Shown piece after piece: positions 9,082-20,324 of a DNA stretch of 64,000 nucleotides. Where the stretch lies: assembly GCF_949628265.1 (NCBI RefSeq), contig NC_088786.1:36043681-36107680 (forward strand), in the 5' to 3' direction. The position numbers and the translations under genes are program-made. The DNA is from Cloeon dipterum. Lineage: Eukaryota > Arthropoda > Insecta > Ephemeroptera > Baetidae. The notes beneath the pieces were generated by a model. That model did no database searches and was not told the origin of the DNA. It saw nothing but the letters and a program-made list of their open reading frames with translations. Position 1 is the stretch's first letter. Each line of letters starts with the position of its first letter.

Positions 9082-12000
9082 AGGACCGGCCAGCCAGTCC
9101 GATTTTAGAAGTGAAAAGGAGGAAATCTCCTGTTTTACGAAGAAAACGGAGACACATTTCAGAAAATTTGAACGCAGTTACCCCACACAAAGTGCAGATC
9201 ATCGACGAGGAGCCACCGTCCCCAATTATTTCCGCGCACCGGAGACCAGAGAGACTGCACAGACGGAAAACACTCGTCTGCGATGCGGAAAGTCAATCCG
9301 TCATGCTAGTAGAGAGCCCAACAAAATCTCCAGACATCAGAAACAGATCAGTTGCAAGCATAAGTCCAGTTGCATCGCCGAAAGTGGTGCCGAGGAAGGC
9401 GTTGAATATGGATTTCGAAATAGTGGACGTTAGCCAAGCCGAAGAGTGTCCGGGCGAGCAATTGATCGAGTGTCCCTCGTCTCAAGACACCAAGATTTCA
9501 GTTGGATTGGTGAGTGCGTTTGCTTGCTAGCCTCTAACAAACTAAACAGTCATTTCCACAGCAAATTCAAAGTGCGTCGTCAGTGTCGGAAACTCTCACA
9601 GCGTCGCAAAATCTCCACTCGGATTCATCAGGGAAAGATTTGACCGGTTCGGTCCCACCTTTAGATTCTGCAAAGAAAAAGAGAAAGCCAAAAAGGTAAA
9701 TTGAACCACGAATTTATTAAAATTGATCCTCACTTTTTTTCTTTTCCTCCAGAAACGGGCTGATGGAGAAATTACAAAGAGTAAAAAACCAGCAGCGCTC
9801 CTCGCGCCGAATTTTGCTCCATTTAAAACAGAAAGGAGAGAAACTAACAAAAGGATTAACTCTTCAAATCTCGAGCGTCAGTAACATTGGCTCAAGTGCT
9901 GTTGTGTCTGGCTGTTGTGTCTGATGCTACATTTTTTGTTTTTTTTCTTGGGGGTTGAAGTTCAGCAACTTAGGGGTGGAGGGTAAACACCCCTAAACCT
10001 TTCAGCTGGTCAGGGAAGGTCGATACGAGTCCAACGGTGGGTAGTTTTTGCAATTCTGATGGTTAGAACCCGAGATTTGAGATTTGTAAAAATGTCAATA
10101 TTTTAAAAATTTATATTTTCTTTTCGCGCGCCGCTATTTCTTGAGAAGTTTGAAACCAAAACAAAATTTAAGCACACCACTGGAAAGCTCGTTTATTTTA
10201 CTAGGTAATCATATGCATAACATGTGGGTTACATATCAAATTCCGACGTAAATTACGAAAGTAAAATCGCCGGATGATATTGTCGTCGTGCCGGACGCGC
10301 GACACGAATACTTAAATATAAAATATCTTGCGATCTATCAGAGTCTCCATCGATTTCTCTTCACCATTCGATTCTACAAATTCAGGGCTACATTTTTTAC
10401 GTTTTCATGAAAAAAATCCGAGGGGGCCTATTTTGCGATATTTTTAATTGAACATTTTGCACGCGAATTTGTGACCTTGAAATTTGACTTACAAATTTTT
10501 GACCAATGGAAAATTTTTTCTACTCAAAAAGTTACGTGTGGAGGGGAAAAAACCACATCGGAATACCATTCTGAAACGAAGATACCTTTATATTTCGGAT
10601 TTACTAACTGAAATTTTCCGTTTTCGAAAATCGTGATTTCCCAAAAAAGGCCCCCGAATTTTTTGCTCAAAATTTCAGGTTACACACTATGAAACACCCC
10701 TAAAATTCAGGATGGAGAAATAAAGTCGGTAAAATTGACAATTACCCTTAACAGTCTCCTGAACACACACCAAGTTTTTAGCTGGCAGAGGATGCGTTCT
10801 GGAAAAATGCAGTCAAGTGCAACCCTGGCTGCCACAAAGGTTTTCAGAATTGAAACCTGCACTACAGGTAAATTCAAGGGGAAACTAAACTTTTCCCATA
10901 ATGGGTTGCAAAAAAGCGGGTTTATTTCAATTTTTACCCATTTCTGGCAGGCAATGTTTCTACCACAGTTTTCAATAAATTTCTAGTAAAAACCTCGACT
11001 TCAGAAATTGTCAGATATAACTTTTGAGAAATTGAGGCATAAATGGCAATTTAAAAGAAAAAATCTGCTCAGTAGAAGAAATTTTGACCATTCTGACTTC
11101 ATATTTTAGATTTTCACATGGGGAAATTCATCTTTTGACGAAGAAATTGGTAAAAAAAACCTGGTGGTCCCATCGATACTAAAAACTTTCCAGGATGCAA
11201 ACATCTGCTGCAGACAAACTGTGATCGTGAAGTATCTGGCATTTGAATCATCAAATCTGTACGTCACTGATTTGAAACAATCTTCTGAAACAATACCTTA
11301 TGCTATCATCAACACCAGTCAAAGGACTGTGATACCGGAACTAATCCCAGGCACCATCATTGTAATAAGAGAAATGCTAACGTCCAGAGGTGAGCGATAC
11401 TTTTTCAAAAACAAATCTTGATTTTAATCTTTTTTCAAAGGTGACTTCGCCACGGATGAGTTTACCTCAGTGTTTAAGGCAGAAAACCTTCCATTCTACA
11501 CGGGCTCAGTCGCTTCCAGCTGGTTTGAACAAAATTGTCTGGATCGGTTGAAAAAGGTTGACGTGAAAATTCCAAATCTCTGCCCTCAAGTGAAAAATCA
11601 CCAGCTTGCACTAGTCAAAGGTATATTATCATGTATCATTCAGGGTTGCAGTTGCTTACAACTCAAATTTTACCAATTTGTTGCGCAAGAAATGAATTTA
11701 TTCAATATTACCGCGTGGAAATCTAAAATTTGCGGTAGGAGTGGTCAAAATTTCCTCTATCGTGCAGATTTTTTCTGTTAAATCGTCTTTAATTTCTCCA
11801 AAAATTAATCTGAAACAATTTTTCAAGTCGAAGTCATGAGATAATTATTAGGAAATAAATCAAAACTGAGGTGCCTGCAAGAAACTTGTTAAAATTGACA
11901 AAAAAAACGCTTTTAAGCACTGCACTGATTTTTTTTAATGCGGGTGTTTTGCATCCCTGGTATCATTTTTTCCCTGTTGAAACTTGATCTTTATCTGAAA

Positions 12001-12354
12001 ACAACACATAAACATCTTAATAATAAATATTTTTAGGGACAATTTGTGGAGTTGACGAAGACAACTCATGCGCTTGGCCTGTGTGCTCTAAGTGTGGAGG
12101 CGAATCGCTTGAAGATCTTCCCAAAGATGTGATGTGCTGCTTAGACTGTCACTCTGAAGGTCCGTTTTCTAACAAGGTTGCCCTGAGCATTTACATTAGT
12201 CCTTCACGAGGATACCATTGCAGCAATGATGACACTAAGATCCTAATCAAGGTTTGATATCAATATTGATTGATTTTTTTTAAGATTTACTAACTAAACA
12301 TTACCGTTTTAGCTAAATCATAGCGCTAGTGAGAGCATCTTGCCTCCTGGTTGA
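9082..12354 (+). CDS. SPIDR: SPIDR-like DNA-repair scaffold, nine-exon model (partial at 5' end)
   Basis: SPIDR is a nuclear scaffold that in vertebrates promotes RAD51/BLM-dependent homologous recombination. My exon model is A 9082-9509, B 9562-9695, C 9753 to about 9903, D 10711-10867, E 10951-11009, F 11110-11389, G 11441-11620, H 12037-12251 and I 12313-12354; phases join in frame, with the C and E donors weak. Exon A is basic and Ser/Pro-rich (RRKSPVLRRKRR). The exon B/C junction reads SAKKK then GL.EKL..V.NQQRSS, the conserved N-terminal signature. Exon H matches the C-terminal domain strongly: GT..GVDE, WPVC..CG, LE..P.D, C..C, a Cys4 zinc ribbon on an OB fold. The model totals about 550 residues against roughly 900 in vertebrates, so parts are missing or missed. 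Exon I adds only 13 residues (LNHSASESILPPG) before TGA, where vertebrate proteins continue. The first exon is not identified. Identity is firm for B/C and H, less so for D-F. Confidence 0.72.
9898..9923 (+). repeat. 13-bp perfect tandem duplication at the end of SPIDR exon C
   Basis: GCTGTTGTGTCTG occurs twice in a row. Being 13 bp it shifts frame, and the stop TGA at 9922-9924 follows at once. A weak phase-0 donor (GTGTCT at 9904) lies inside, so splicing could avoid the stop. Confidence 0.7.
9925..10710. other. Intron C-D of the SPIDR-like gene
   Basis: AT-rich intron of about 0.8 kb. It holds the second copy of the flanking direct repeat (9972-10038). It also has a possible diverged foldback: AAAAAAATCCGAGGGGGCCT at about 10408-10428 and its near-complement GGCCCCCGAATTTTTT at about 10651-10666. 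It ends in TAAAATTCAG before exon D. Confidence 0.5.
9972..10038. repeat. Direct repeat flanking SPIDR exons A-C, right copy
   Basis: Same orientation and word order as 8990-9056; mostly single-base differences. Confidence 0.6.
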
Positions 12355-13081
12355 GATAAAAATGAGGTTAGCAAAACATTTTTCATGATTCTCGAATAAT
12401 TTTTGGTATTTTGATTTTTCCTAAGAAAAATTTAAAGGTTATCTAACGGCCAGTTTAAATTTTCAATCAAATTTTGAGCAAAAATAGTAGCTTTTTAAGA
12501 ATTTAGGAGTGATTTCCTTCCAAATAGTTGAATTTATTCTTTCGCTCATTTTGATCAGCAAAGCTCTCCACCCTCGAGACAAATATTCACTTATTTCATT
12601 TTTTCCCTAATATTTTTTTCATCTGATGTCTTTTTGGTCTCATTAAAAAGTAATTTAGCTGTTTTTATTGAAAATCTAGAATTCCTTTGATGGATGATCT
12701 AAAATAGGGATTTATACAAATGATTCAAAAAGCCACTGGTTTCACCAAAAGAACGACAATCCTAACACATTCGTAATTTTACAAAATTTCTGACATATTT
12801 GGCGCGAAATGATCAGGGTTTAATTCGGAAAATTCCAAAACTAGTGTTTTTTGCGCATTATTTTGCATTTATGCGCATTGCACAATTGGTGAAACCTGCG
12901 TAAAATGAAATGATTATTTTAATGACTGTTTTAATATTATAAAATAACTCTTTTAAATCATCTTTTTTGCTGGTTTTTCTATCTAACCATAGCCTGAGAA
13001 AACCCTGGAAATACCTTGAAGCCCCCAATAACTTGAAATATTGTTTATTCCGAATGAATTAAACGCACTTTATTTCTGCAG
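12355..13081. other. AT-rich spacer between SPIDR exon I and the tetraspan exons
   Basis: No gene seen. The same ~0.73-kb spacer is repeated in every unit with few differences. It ends in a good acceptor, CTTTATTTCTGCAG, before the tetraspan exon. Confidence 0.5.
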
Positions 13082-13344
13082 CTTACATAAAGGCGGCCGC
13101 ACTGTGCGTCGTCTGTCTGCTGACCAACTTGTTCGCCACCCTGATGACCTGCCTGGGCCTGCGGAGCACTGACCACCGCAAGAAGTACACCTACTACCGA
13201 GTGGCGGTCTACATCATGATTCTGTCGCGTGAGTGCCGGCCCTGACGAGTCTCCTCGAGTTTTTACGACTAATCAAATCTTTATGTATGCCCAGTGATCT
13301 CTCTGCTGCTGGCGCTGGTCATCTACCAGGAGGCGCGACGATGA
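13082..13344 (+). CDS. 3' end of a TMEM47/claudin-like tetraspan gene, two exons, copy 1
   Basis: Exon a (13082-13228) follows CTGCAG and ends at the donor GTGAGT; exon b (13295-13344) follows ATGCCCAG and ends in TGA. Joined, they encode about 65 residues: a hydrophobic helix (KAAALCVVCLLTNLFATLM), a short cytoplasmic loop (LRSTDHRKKYTYYRVAV), a second helix (YIMILSLISLLLALVIY), then QEARR and stop. The loop with YYRVAV followed by a helix ending VIY fits the third-helix region of the TMEM47/PMP22-claudin superfamily, whose members act at cell junctions. The N-terminal half and fourth helix are absent, so this is a fragment or a short isoform. Exon a is symmetric (147 nt, phase 1-1) and phase-matched to SPIDR exon G, but not to exon H. 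Confidence 0.55.
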
Positions 13345-13518
13345 AATTGATCCCCGCCGCCCTCTGCATTTGCATAATTCTCCACCGCTTCTGGTCTTTC
13401 CTCAGTTGTATTCAGGGCAAACGCTTGGCATTCAGGTGTCAGGCCATTGTTTCTCTCTGTGCATGCGACACATTTTCATTTTGTGGCATTTTTTTAGAGA
13501 TACATATAAGGTTTTTGT
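13345..13518. other. 3' flank of the tetraspan exons
   Basis: Moderate GC just after the stop, then T-rich. Could be a 3' UTR; no clear AATAAA signal seen. The minus-strand exon frame terminates at its right edge. Confidence 0.35.
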
Positions 13519-14164
13519 TTAAAAAAAGGTTTCAAAAGAGATTATAATAGTTTTAAACAAATTACAAATTTGCCGAGATGATCCAGTAAGTTGACGTAGG
13601 CGAGCGCGCTCAAAGTCGTGGGAGCGACCAAGCCTCTGACGTCCAACATTGTAACAATAGCGCAGCAGATACAACTCTGGTGTAGCAATCGGATTCTCGA
13701 TCCCCATATCGTACTCCAACATTTTTGTGCCTTCTTTTTTGAATGGTCTCTCCATCGAAATGTAGAGACCAAGGAGGATCTTTTCAATATTTTTGATTGT
13801 TGAAGAGATGAGCTTGTATTTTGGGTTGAAGTAGTGGACAGATTGCTGTTCCAGATTGATCATGACAATCGTCAACACGTCTTGGTGCAATCTGCAAGGC
13901 AGGTACAGCACATTGATGTTAGCGTCCACGACAACTTCCTGCTTCTCCGTGGGGTTTGAAAGGAATGTGTGCACAGTTTTCATCTTGAGTTGAGTTGAGT
14001 TTTCTTTGGGTGCAACAACTCTTGCCAAGAGAAATTCGAACAAGGCGTTTGGAATTGCTTCCATCACGCCACTGGCACCATAAACTAAGCAAATTTCCTG
14101 AACAATTCCCTCTCCCGGATCCTCGAGTTCGTATGACAGCACTTCAGCGCCAGAGCTTTGGGTC
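13519..14164 (-). CDS. Minus-strand exon C1, tentative Ulp1/C48-like domain (head type)
   Basis: The exon starts after an acceptor TTACAG at 14164-14165 and stays open for 215 codons. The core has ELEDPGEG..QEICLVYG, then LFEFLLARV, then INVLYLPCRLHQDVLTIVMI, NLEQQSVHYFNPKYK and an alpha-rich tail. The strand pattern LYLPxxxHxxxxxIVxINxxxxxxxYFNP resembles the His-Trp to Asp stretch of Ulp1/SENP (C48) peptidases. However, the usual HW is HQ, the Asp position is Asn, and no QxxxDCG cysteine motif is visible, so an inactive relative or an unrelated fold is possible. Beyond CYNV the frame enters sequence found only next to tetraspan exons (GRQRLGRSHDFERARL). No ATG or upstream exon is identified: minisatellite lies about 60 bp upstream. 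Function unknown. Confidence 0.45.
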
Positions 14165-14221
14165 CTGTAACTATATGATTTTACATAATTTACACTACAG
14201 TAATACACTTTTTAGATTTTA

Positions 14222-15260
14222 GAAGGACGTCCCGCAGGACGGCTAGGGCGTCCGGCCGGAGGGCTAGGGGGTCCTGCGTTACGGGTAGGGCTTTGCGCAG
14301 AACGGGTAGGGCATCACGCAGGACGGGTTGGGCATCCCGCGGTACGGGTAGGGCGTCCCGCAGGATGGCTAGGGAGTCCCGCAGGACGGCAAGGGCGTCC
14401 CGCAGGATGGCTAGGGCGTCCCGCCGGATGGCTAGGGGGTCCAACGTTACGGGTAGGGCTTCGCGCACAACGGGTAGGGCGTCACGCAGGATGGCTAGGG
14501 CATCCCGCGTGACGGTTTGGGCATCCTGCGTTACGGCTAGGGCGTCCCGCAGGACGGCTAGGGCATCCCGCAGGATTGCTAGGGCGTCCCTCTAGACGGC
14601 TAGGGGGTCCAGCGTTACGGGTAGGGCTTCGCGCAGAACGGGTAGGGTGTCACGCAGGACGGGTTGGCCATCCCGCGTGACGGAAAGGGCGTATTGAAGG
14701 ACAGGTAAGGCGTCACGCAGGATGGCTAGGACAACCCGCGTGACGGTTTGGGCATCCTGCGTAACGGGTAGGGCGTCCCGCAGGACGGCTAGGGCATCCC
14801 GCAGGATTGCTAGGGCGTCCCTCTAGACGGCTAGGGGGTCCAGCGTTACGGGTAGGGCTTCGCGCAGAACGGGTAGGGCGTCACGCAGGACGGGTAAGGC
14901 GTCATTTAGGATGAATAGGGCATCCCGCGCGACGGGTTGGGCATCCTGCGTTATGGGTAGGGCGTCCCGAAGGATGGCTAGGGAGTCCCGCAGGACGGCT
15001 AGGGCGTTCTGCAGGATGGCTAGGGCGTTATGCGTGACGGGTAGGTTCAGTAGGTTGTCCCGCGTGATGGGTAGTTTGTCGCGCAGGACGGCTAAATAGT
15101 TCCGCGTGACGGCTAGGGCGTCCTGCAGGACGGCTAGGGCGTTATGCGTGACGGGTAGAGCGTCCCGCGTGACGGTTAGGGCGTCCGGCCGGAGGGCTAT
15201 TGCGTCCCGCAGGAGGGCTAGGACGTCCTGCGTTACGGGTAAGGCGTCGCGCAGGACGGC
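14222..15260. repeat. 21-bp minisatellite, first array stretch
   Basis: Representative stretch of the array minisatellite. Units are 21 bp, variants of GATGGCTAGGGCGTCCCGCA and GACGGGTTGGGCATCCCGC, plus ACGGGTAGGGC forms shared with 5886-8715. Some 22-bp units (GGGTTAGGGCG) break the register. The heptad open frames on both strands (RASRRMA on plus, LAILRDA on minus) follow from the period and are not genes. Confidence 0.9.
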
Positions 15261-15307
15261 AACTGATTACAAACTCAGTTCGCAGTTATATTTATTTGCC
15301 TCTGACG

Positions 15308-15830
15308 TCAAACATTGTAACAATAGAGGAGCAGATACAACTCTGGTGTAGCAATCGGATTCTCGATCCCCATATCGTACTCCAACATTTTTGTGCCTTC
15401 TTTTTTGAATGGTCTCTCCATCGAAATGTAGAGACCAAGGAGGATCTTTTCAATATTTTTGATTGTTGAAGAGATGAGCTTGTATTTTGGGTTGAAGTAG
15501 TGGACAGATTGCTGTTCCAGATTGATCATGACAATCGTCAACACGTCTTGGTGCAATCTGCAAGGCAGGTACAGCACATTGATGTTAGCGTCCACGACAA
15601 CTTCCTGCTTCTCCGTGGGGTTTGAAAGGAATGAGTGCACGATTTTCATCTTGAGTTGAGTTGAGTTTTCTTTGGGTGAAATAACTCTTGCCAAGAGAAA
15701 TTCGAACAAGGCGTTTGGAATTGCTTCCATCACGCCACTGGCACCATAAACTAAGCAAATTTCCTGAACAATTCCTTCTCCAGGGTCCTCGAGTTCGTAT
15801 GACAGCACTTCAGCGCCAAAGCTTTGGGTC
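15308..15830 (-). pseudogene. Minus-strand exon copy C2
   Basis: Variant with VISP, IVHS and DANINV; the frame ends at YCYNV then TGA because GTTGGA is GTTTGA here. The acceptor is intact. Minisatellite flanks both sides, and a constant tag AACTGATTACAAACTCAG marks the left edge at about 15261. Confidence 0.6.
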
Positions 15831-16166
15831 CTGTAACAATATGATTTTTCAAAATTTACACTACAGTTATATACTTTTAAGGTTTTAGAAGGACGCTCCG
15901 CAGGATGGCTAGGGCATCCCGAAGGATGGCTAAGGCGTCCCTCTAGACGGCTAGGGGGTCCAGCGTTACGGGTAGGGCTTCGCGCAGAACGGGAAGGGCG
16001 TCACGCAAGACGGGTTGGCCATCCCGCGTGACGGGTAGGGCGTCCGGCCGGAGGGCTATTGCGTCCCGCAGGAGGGCTAGGACGTCCTGCGTTACGGGTA
16101 AGGCGTCGCGCAGGACGGCAACTGATTACAAACTCAGTTCGCAGTTATATTTATTTGCCTCTGACG

Positions 16167-16689
16167 TCAAACATTGTAACAATAGAGGAGCAGATACAAC
16201 TCTGGTGTAGCAATCGGATTCTCGATCCCCATATCGTACTCCAACATTTTTGTGCCTTCTTTTTTGAATGGTCTCTCCATCGAAATGTAGAGACCAAGGA
16301 GGATCTTTTCAATATTTTTGATTGTTGAAGAGATGAGCTTGTATTTTGGGTTGAAGTAGTGGACAGATTGCTGTTCCAGATTGATCATGACAATCGTCAA
16401 CACGTCTTGGTGCAATCTGCAAGGCAGGTACAGCACATTGATGTTAGCGTCCACGACAACTTCCTGCTTCTCCGTGGGGTTTGAAAGGAATGAGTGCACG
16501 ATTTTCATCTTGAGTTGAGTTGAGTTTTCTTTGGGTGAAATAACTCTTGCCAAGAGAAATTCGAACAAGGCGTTTGGAATTGCTTCCATCACGCCACTGG
16601 CACCATAAACTAAGCAAATTTCCTGAACAATTCCTTCTCCAGGGTCCTCGAGTTCGTATGACAGCACTTCAGCGCCAAAGCTTTGGGTC
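16167..16689 (-). pseudogene. Minus-strand exon copy C3
   Basis: Same protein as C2; the 859-bp spacing between them indicates a short tandem duplication of exon plus minisatellite. Confidence 0.6.
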
Positions 16690-17348
16690 CTGTAGCAATA
16701 TGATTTTACATAATTTACACTACAGTAATATACTTTTAAGGTTTTAGAAGGACGCCCCGCAGGATGGCTAGGGCATCCCGCAGGACGGCTAGGGCATCCC
16801 GAAGGATGGCTAAGGCGTCCCTCTAGACGGCTAGGGGGTCCAGAGTTACGGGTAGGGCTTCGCGCAGAACGGGTAGGGCGTCACGCAGGACGGGTTGGCC
16901 ATCCCGCGTGACGGGTAGGGCGTATCGAAGGACGGGTAAGGCGTCACGCAGGATGGCTTGGGCGTCCCGCGTGATGGGTTGGGCATCCTGCGTTACGGGT
17001 AGGGCATTCCGAAGGACGGCTAGGGAGTCCCGCAGGACGGCTAGGGCGTCCTGCAGGACGGCTAGGGCGTTATGCGTGACGGGTAGGTTCAGTAGGTTGT
17101 CCCGCGTGATGGGTAGATTGTCGCGCAGGACGGCTAAATAGTTCCGCGTGACGGCTAGGGCGTCCTGCAGGACGGCTAGGGCGTTATGCGTGACGGGTAG
17201 AGCGTCCCGCGTACGGTTAGGGCGTCCGGCCGGAGGGCTATTGCGTCCCGCAGGAGGGCTAGGACGTCCTGCGTTACGGGTAAGGCGTCGCGCAGGACGG
17301 CAACTGATTACAAACTCAGTTCGCAGTTATATTTATTTGCCTCTGACG

Positions 17349-17871
17349 TCAAACATTGTAACAATAGAGGAGCAGATACAACTCTGGTGTAGCAATCGGA
17401 TTCTCGATCCCCATATCGTACTCCAACATTTTTGTGCCTTCTTTTTTGAATGGTCTCTCCATCGAAATGTAGAGACCAAGGAGGATCTTTTCAATATTTT
17501 TGATTGTTGAAGAGATGAGCTTGTATTTTGGGTTGAAGTAGTGGACAAATTGCTGTTCCAGATTGATCATGACAATCGTCAACACGTCTTGGTGCAATCT
17601 GCAAGGCAGGTACAGCACATTGATGTTAGCGTCCACGACAACTTCCTGCTTCTCCGTGGGGTTTGAAAGGAATGAGTGCATGATTTTCATCTTGAGTTGA
17701 GTTGAGTTTTCTTTGGGTGAAATAACTCTTGCCAAGAGAAATTCGAACAAGGTGTTTGGAATTGCTTCCATCACGCCACTGGCACCATAAACTAAGCAAA
17801 TTTCCTGATCAATTCCTTCTCCAGGGTCCTCGAGTTCGTATGACAGCACTTCAGCGCCAAAGCTTTGGGTC
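17349..17871 (-). pseudogene. Minus-strand exon copy C4
   Basis: Subtype with GIDQE, NTLFE, KIMHS and QQFVHY substitutions; open to YCYNV. The same subtype recurs as C14 and C19. Confidence 0.6.
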
Positions 17872-18474
17872 CTGTAACAATATGATTTTACATAATTTAC
17901 ACTACAGTAATATACTTTTAAGGTTTTAGAAGGACGCCCCGAAGGATGGCTAGGGCATCCCGAAGGATGGCTAAGGCGTCCCTCTAGATGGCTAGGGGGT
18001 CCAGCGTTACGGGTAGGGCTTCGCGCAGAACGGGTAGGGCATCACGCAAGACGGGTTGGCCATCCCGCGCGACGGGTAGGGCGTATCGAAGGACGGGTAA
18101 GGCGTCACGCAGGATGGCTAGGGCGTCCCGCGTGACGGGTTGGGCATCCTGCGTTACGGGTAGGGCGTCCCGCAGGATTGCTAGGGAGTCCCGCAGGACG
18201 GCTAGGGAATCCCGCCGGACGGCTAGGGGGATCTGCGTTACGGGTAGGGCTTCGCGCAGAACGGCTAGGGCGTATCGTAGGACGGGTAAGGCATCACGCA
18301 GGATTGCTAGGGCATGCCACGTGACGGTTAGGGCGTCCGGCCGGAGGGCTATTGCGTCCCGCAGGAGGGCTAGGACGTCCTGCGTTACGGGTAAGGCGTC
18401 GCGCAGGACGGCAACTGATTACAAACTCAGTTCGCAGATATATTTATTGGCCTCTGACGTCCAACATTGTAACA

Positions 18475-18982
18475 TTAGAGCAGCAGATACAACTCTGCTG
18501 TTGCAATCGGATTCTCGATCTCAATAACATACTCCAACATTTTTGTGCCTTCTTTTTTGAATGGTCTCTCCGTCGAAATGTAGAGACCAAGGAGGAAGTA
18601 TTCAATATTTTTGATTGTTGAGGAGATGAGCTTATATTTTGGGTTGAAATAGTGGACAGATTGCTGTTCCAGATTGACCAAGACAATCGTCAACACGTCT
18701 TGGTGCAATCTGCAAGGCAGGTACAGCACATTGATGTTAGCGTCCACGACAACTTCCTGCTTCTCCGTGGGGTTTGAAAGGAATGAGTGCACGATTTTCA
18801 TCTTGAGTTGAGTTGAGTTTTCTTTGGGTGAAATAACTCTTGCCAAGAGAAATTCGAACAAGGCGTTTGGAATTGCTTCCATCACGCCACTGGCACCATA
18901 AACTAAGCAAATTTCCTGAACAATTCCTTCTCCAGGGTCCTCGAGTTCGTATGACAGCACTTCAGCGCCAAAGCTTTGGGTC
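18475..18982 (-). pseudogene. Minus-strand exon copy C5
   Basis: Most diverged intact subtype: LVNLEQQ, IEYFLLG, STERP, VIEIENPIATAEL; ends LYLLL with TAA where others continue with YCYNV. Repeated as C15, C20 and C25. Confidence 0.6.
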
Positions 18983-19801
18983 CTGTAGCAATATGATTTT
19001 ACATAATTTACACTACAGTAATATACTTTTAAGGTTTTAGAAGGACGCCCCGCAGGATGGCTAGGGCATCCCGCAGGACGGCTAGGGCATCCCGAAGGAT
19101 GGCTAAGGCGTCCCTCTAGACGGCTAGGGGGTCCAGAGTTACGGGTAGGGCTTCGCGCAGAACGGGTAGGGCGTCACGCAGGACGGGTTGGCCATCCCGC
19201 GTGACGGGTAGGGCGTATCGAAGGACGGGTAAGGCGTCACGCAGGATGGCTTTGGCGTCCCGCGTGACGGGTTGGGCATCCTGCGTTACGGGTAGGGCGT
19301 CCCGCAGGATATCTAGGGAGTCCCGCAGGACGGCTAGGGCGTCCCGCCGGACGGCTAGGGGGTCCTGCGTTTCGGGTAGGGCTTCGCGCAGAACGGGTAG
19401 GGCGTCACGCAGGACGGGTTGGCCATCCCGCGTGACGGGTAGGGCGTATCGAAGGACGGGTAAGGCGTCACGCAGGATTGCTAGGGCATCCCGCGGTATG
19501 GTTTGGGCATCCTGCGTTACGGGTAGGGCGTCCCGCAGGATGGCTAGGGCGTCCCGCAGGATGGCTATGGCATCCCGCAGGATGGCTAGGGGGTCCAGCG
19601 TTATGGGTAGGGCTTCGCGCAGAACGGGTAGGGCGTCACGCAAGACGGGTTGGCCATCCCGCGTGACGGGTAGGGCGTCCGGCCGGAGGGCTATTGCGTC
19701 CCGCAGGAGGGCTAGGACGTCCTGCGTTACGGGTAAGGCGTCGCGCAGGACGGCAACTGATTACAAACTCAGTTCGCAGTTATATTTATTTGACTCTGAC
19801 G

Positions 19802-20324
19802 TCAAACATTGTAACAATAGAGGAGCAGATACAACTCTGGTGTAGCAATCGGATTCTCGATCCCCATATCGTACTCCAACATTTTTGTGCCTTCTTTTTT
19901 GAATGGTCTCTCCATCGAAATGTAGAGACCAAGGAGGATCTTTTCAATATTTTTGATTGTTGAAGAGATGAGCTTGTATTTTGGGTTGAAGTAGTGGACA
20001 GATTGCTGTTCCAGATTGATCATGACAATCGTCAACACGTCTTGGTGCAATCTGCAAGGCAGGTACAGCAAATTGATGTGATCGTCCACGACACCTTCCT
20101 GTTTCTCCGTGGGGTTTGAAAGGAATGAGTGCACGATTTTCATCTTGAGTTGAGTTGAGTTTTCTTTGGGTGAAATAACTCTTGCCAAGAGAAATTCGAA
20201 CAAGGCGTTTGGAATTGCTTCCATCACGCCACTGGCACCATAAACTAAGCAAATTTCCTGAACAATTCCCTCTCCCGGATCCTCGAGTTCGTATGACAGC
20301 ACTTCAGCGCCAGAGCTTTGGGTC
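19802..20324 (-). pseudogene. Minus-strand exon copy C6
   Basis: Subtype with VISP and EGVVDDHINL in place of EVVVDANINV. Followed by minisatellite up to the unit boundary at 21060. Confidence 0.6.

Noticed and set aside
15688..15888. 66-residue plus-strand frame (PREIRTR..) repeated opposite every minus-strand exon
   Set aside because: It is the antisense shadow of the N-terminal half of the minus-strand exon; the minus strand has the acceptor and the longer frame.
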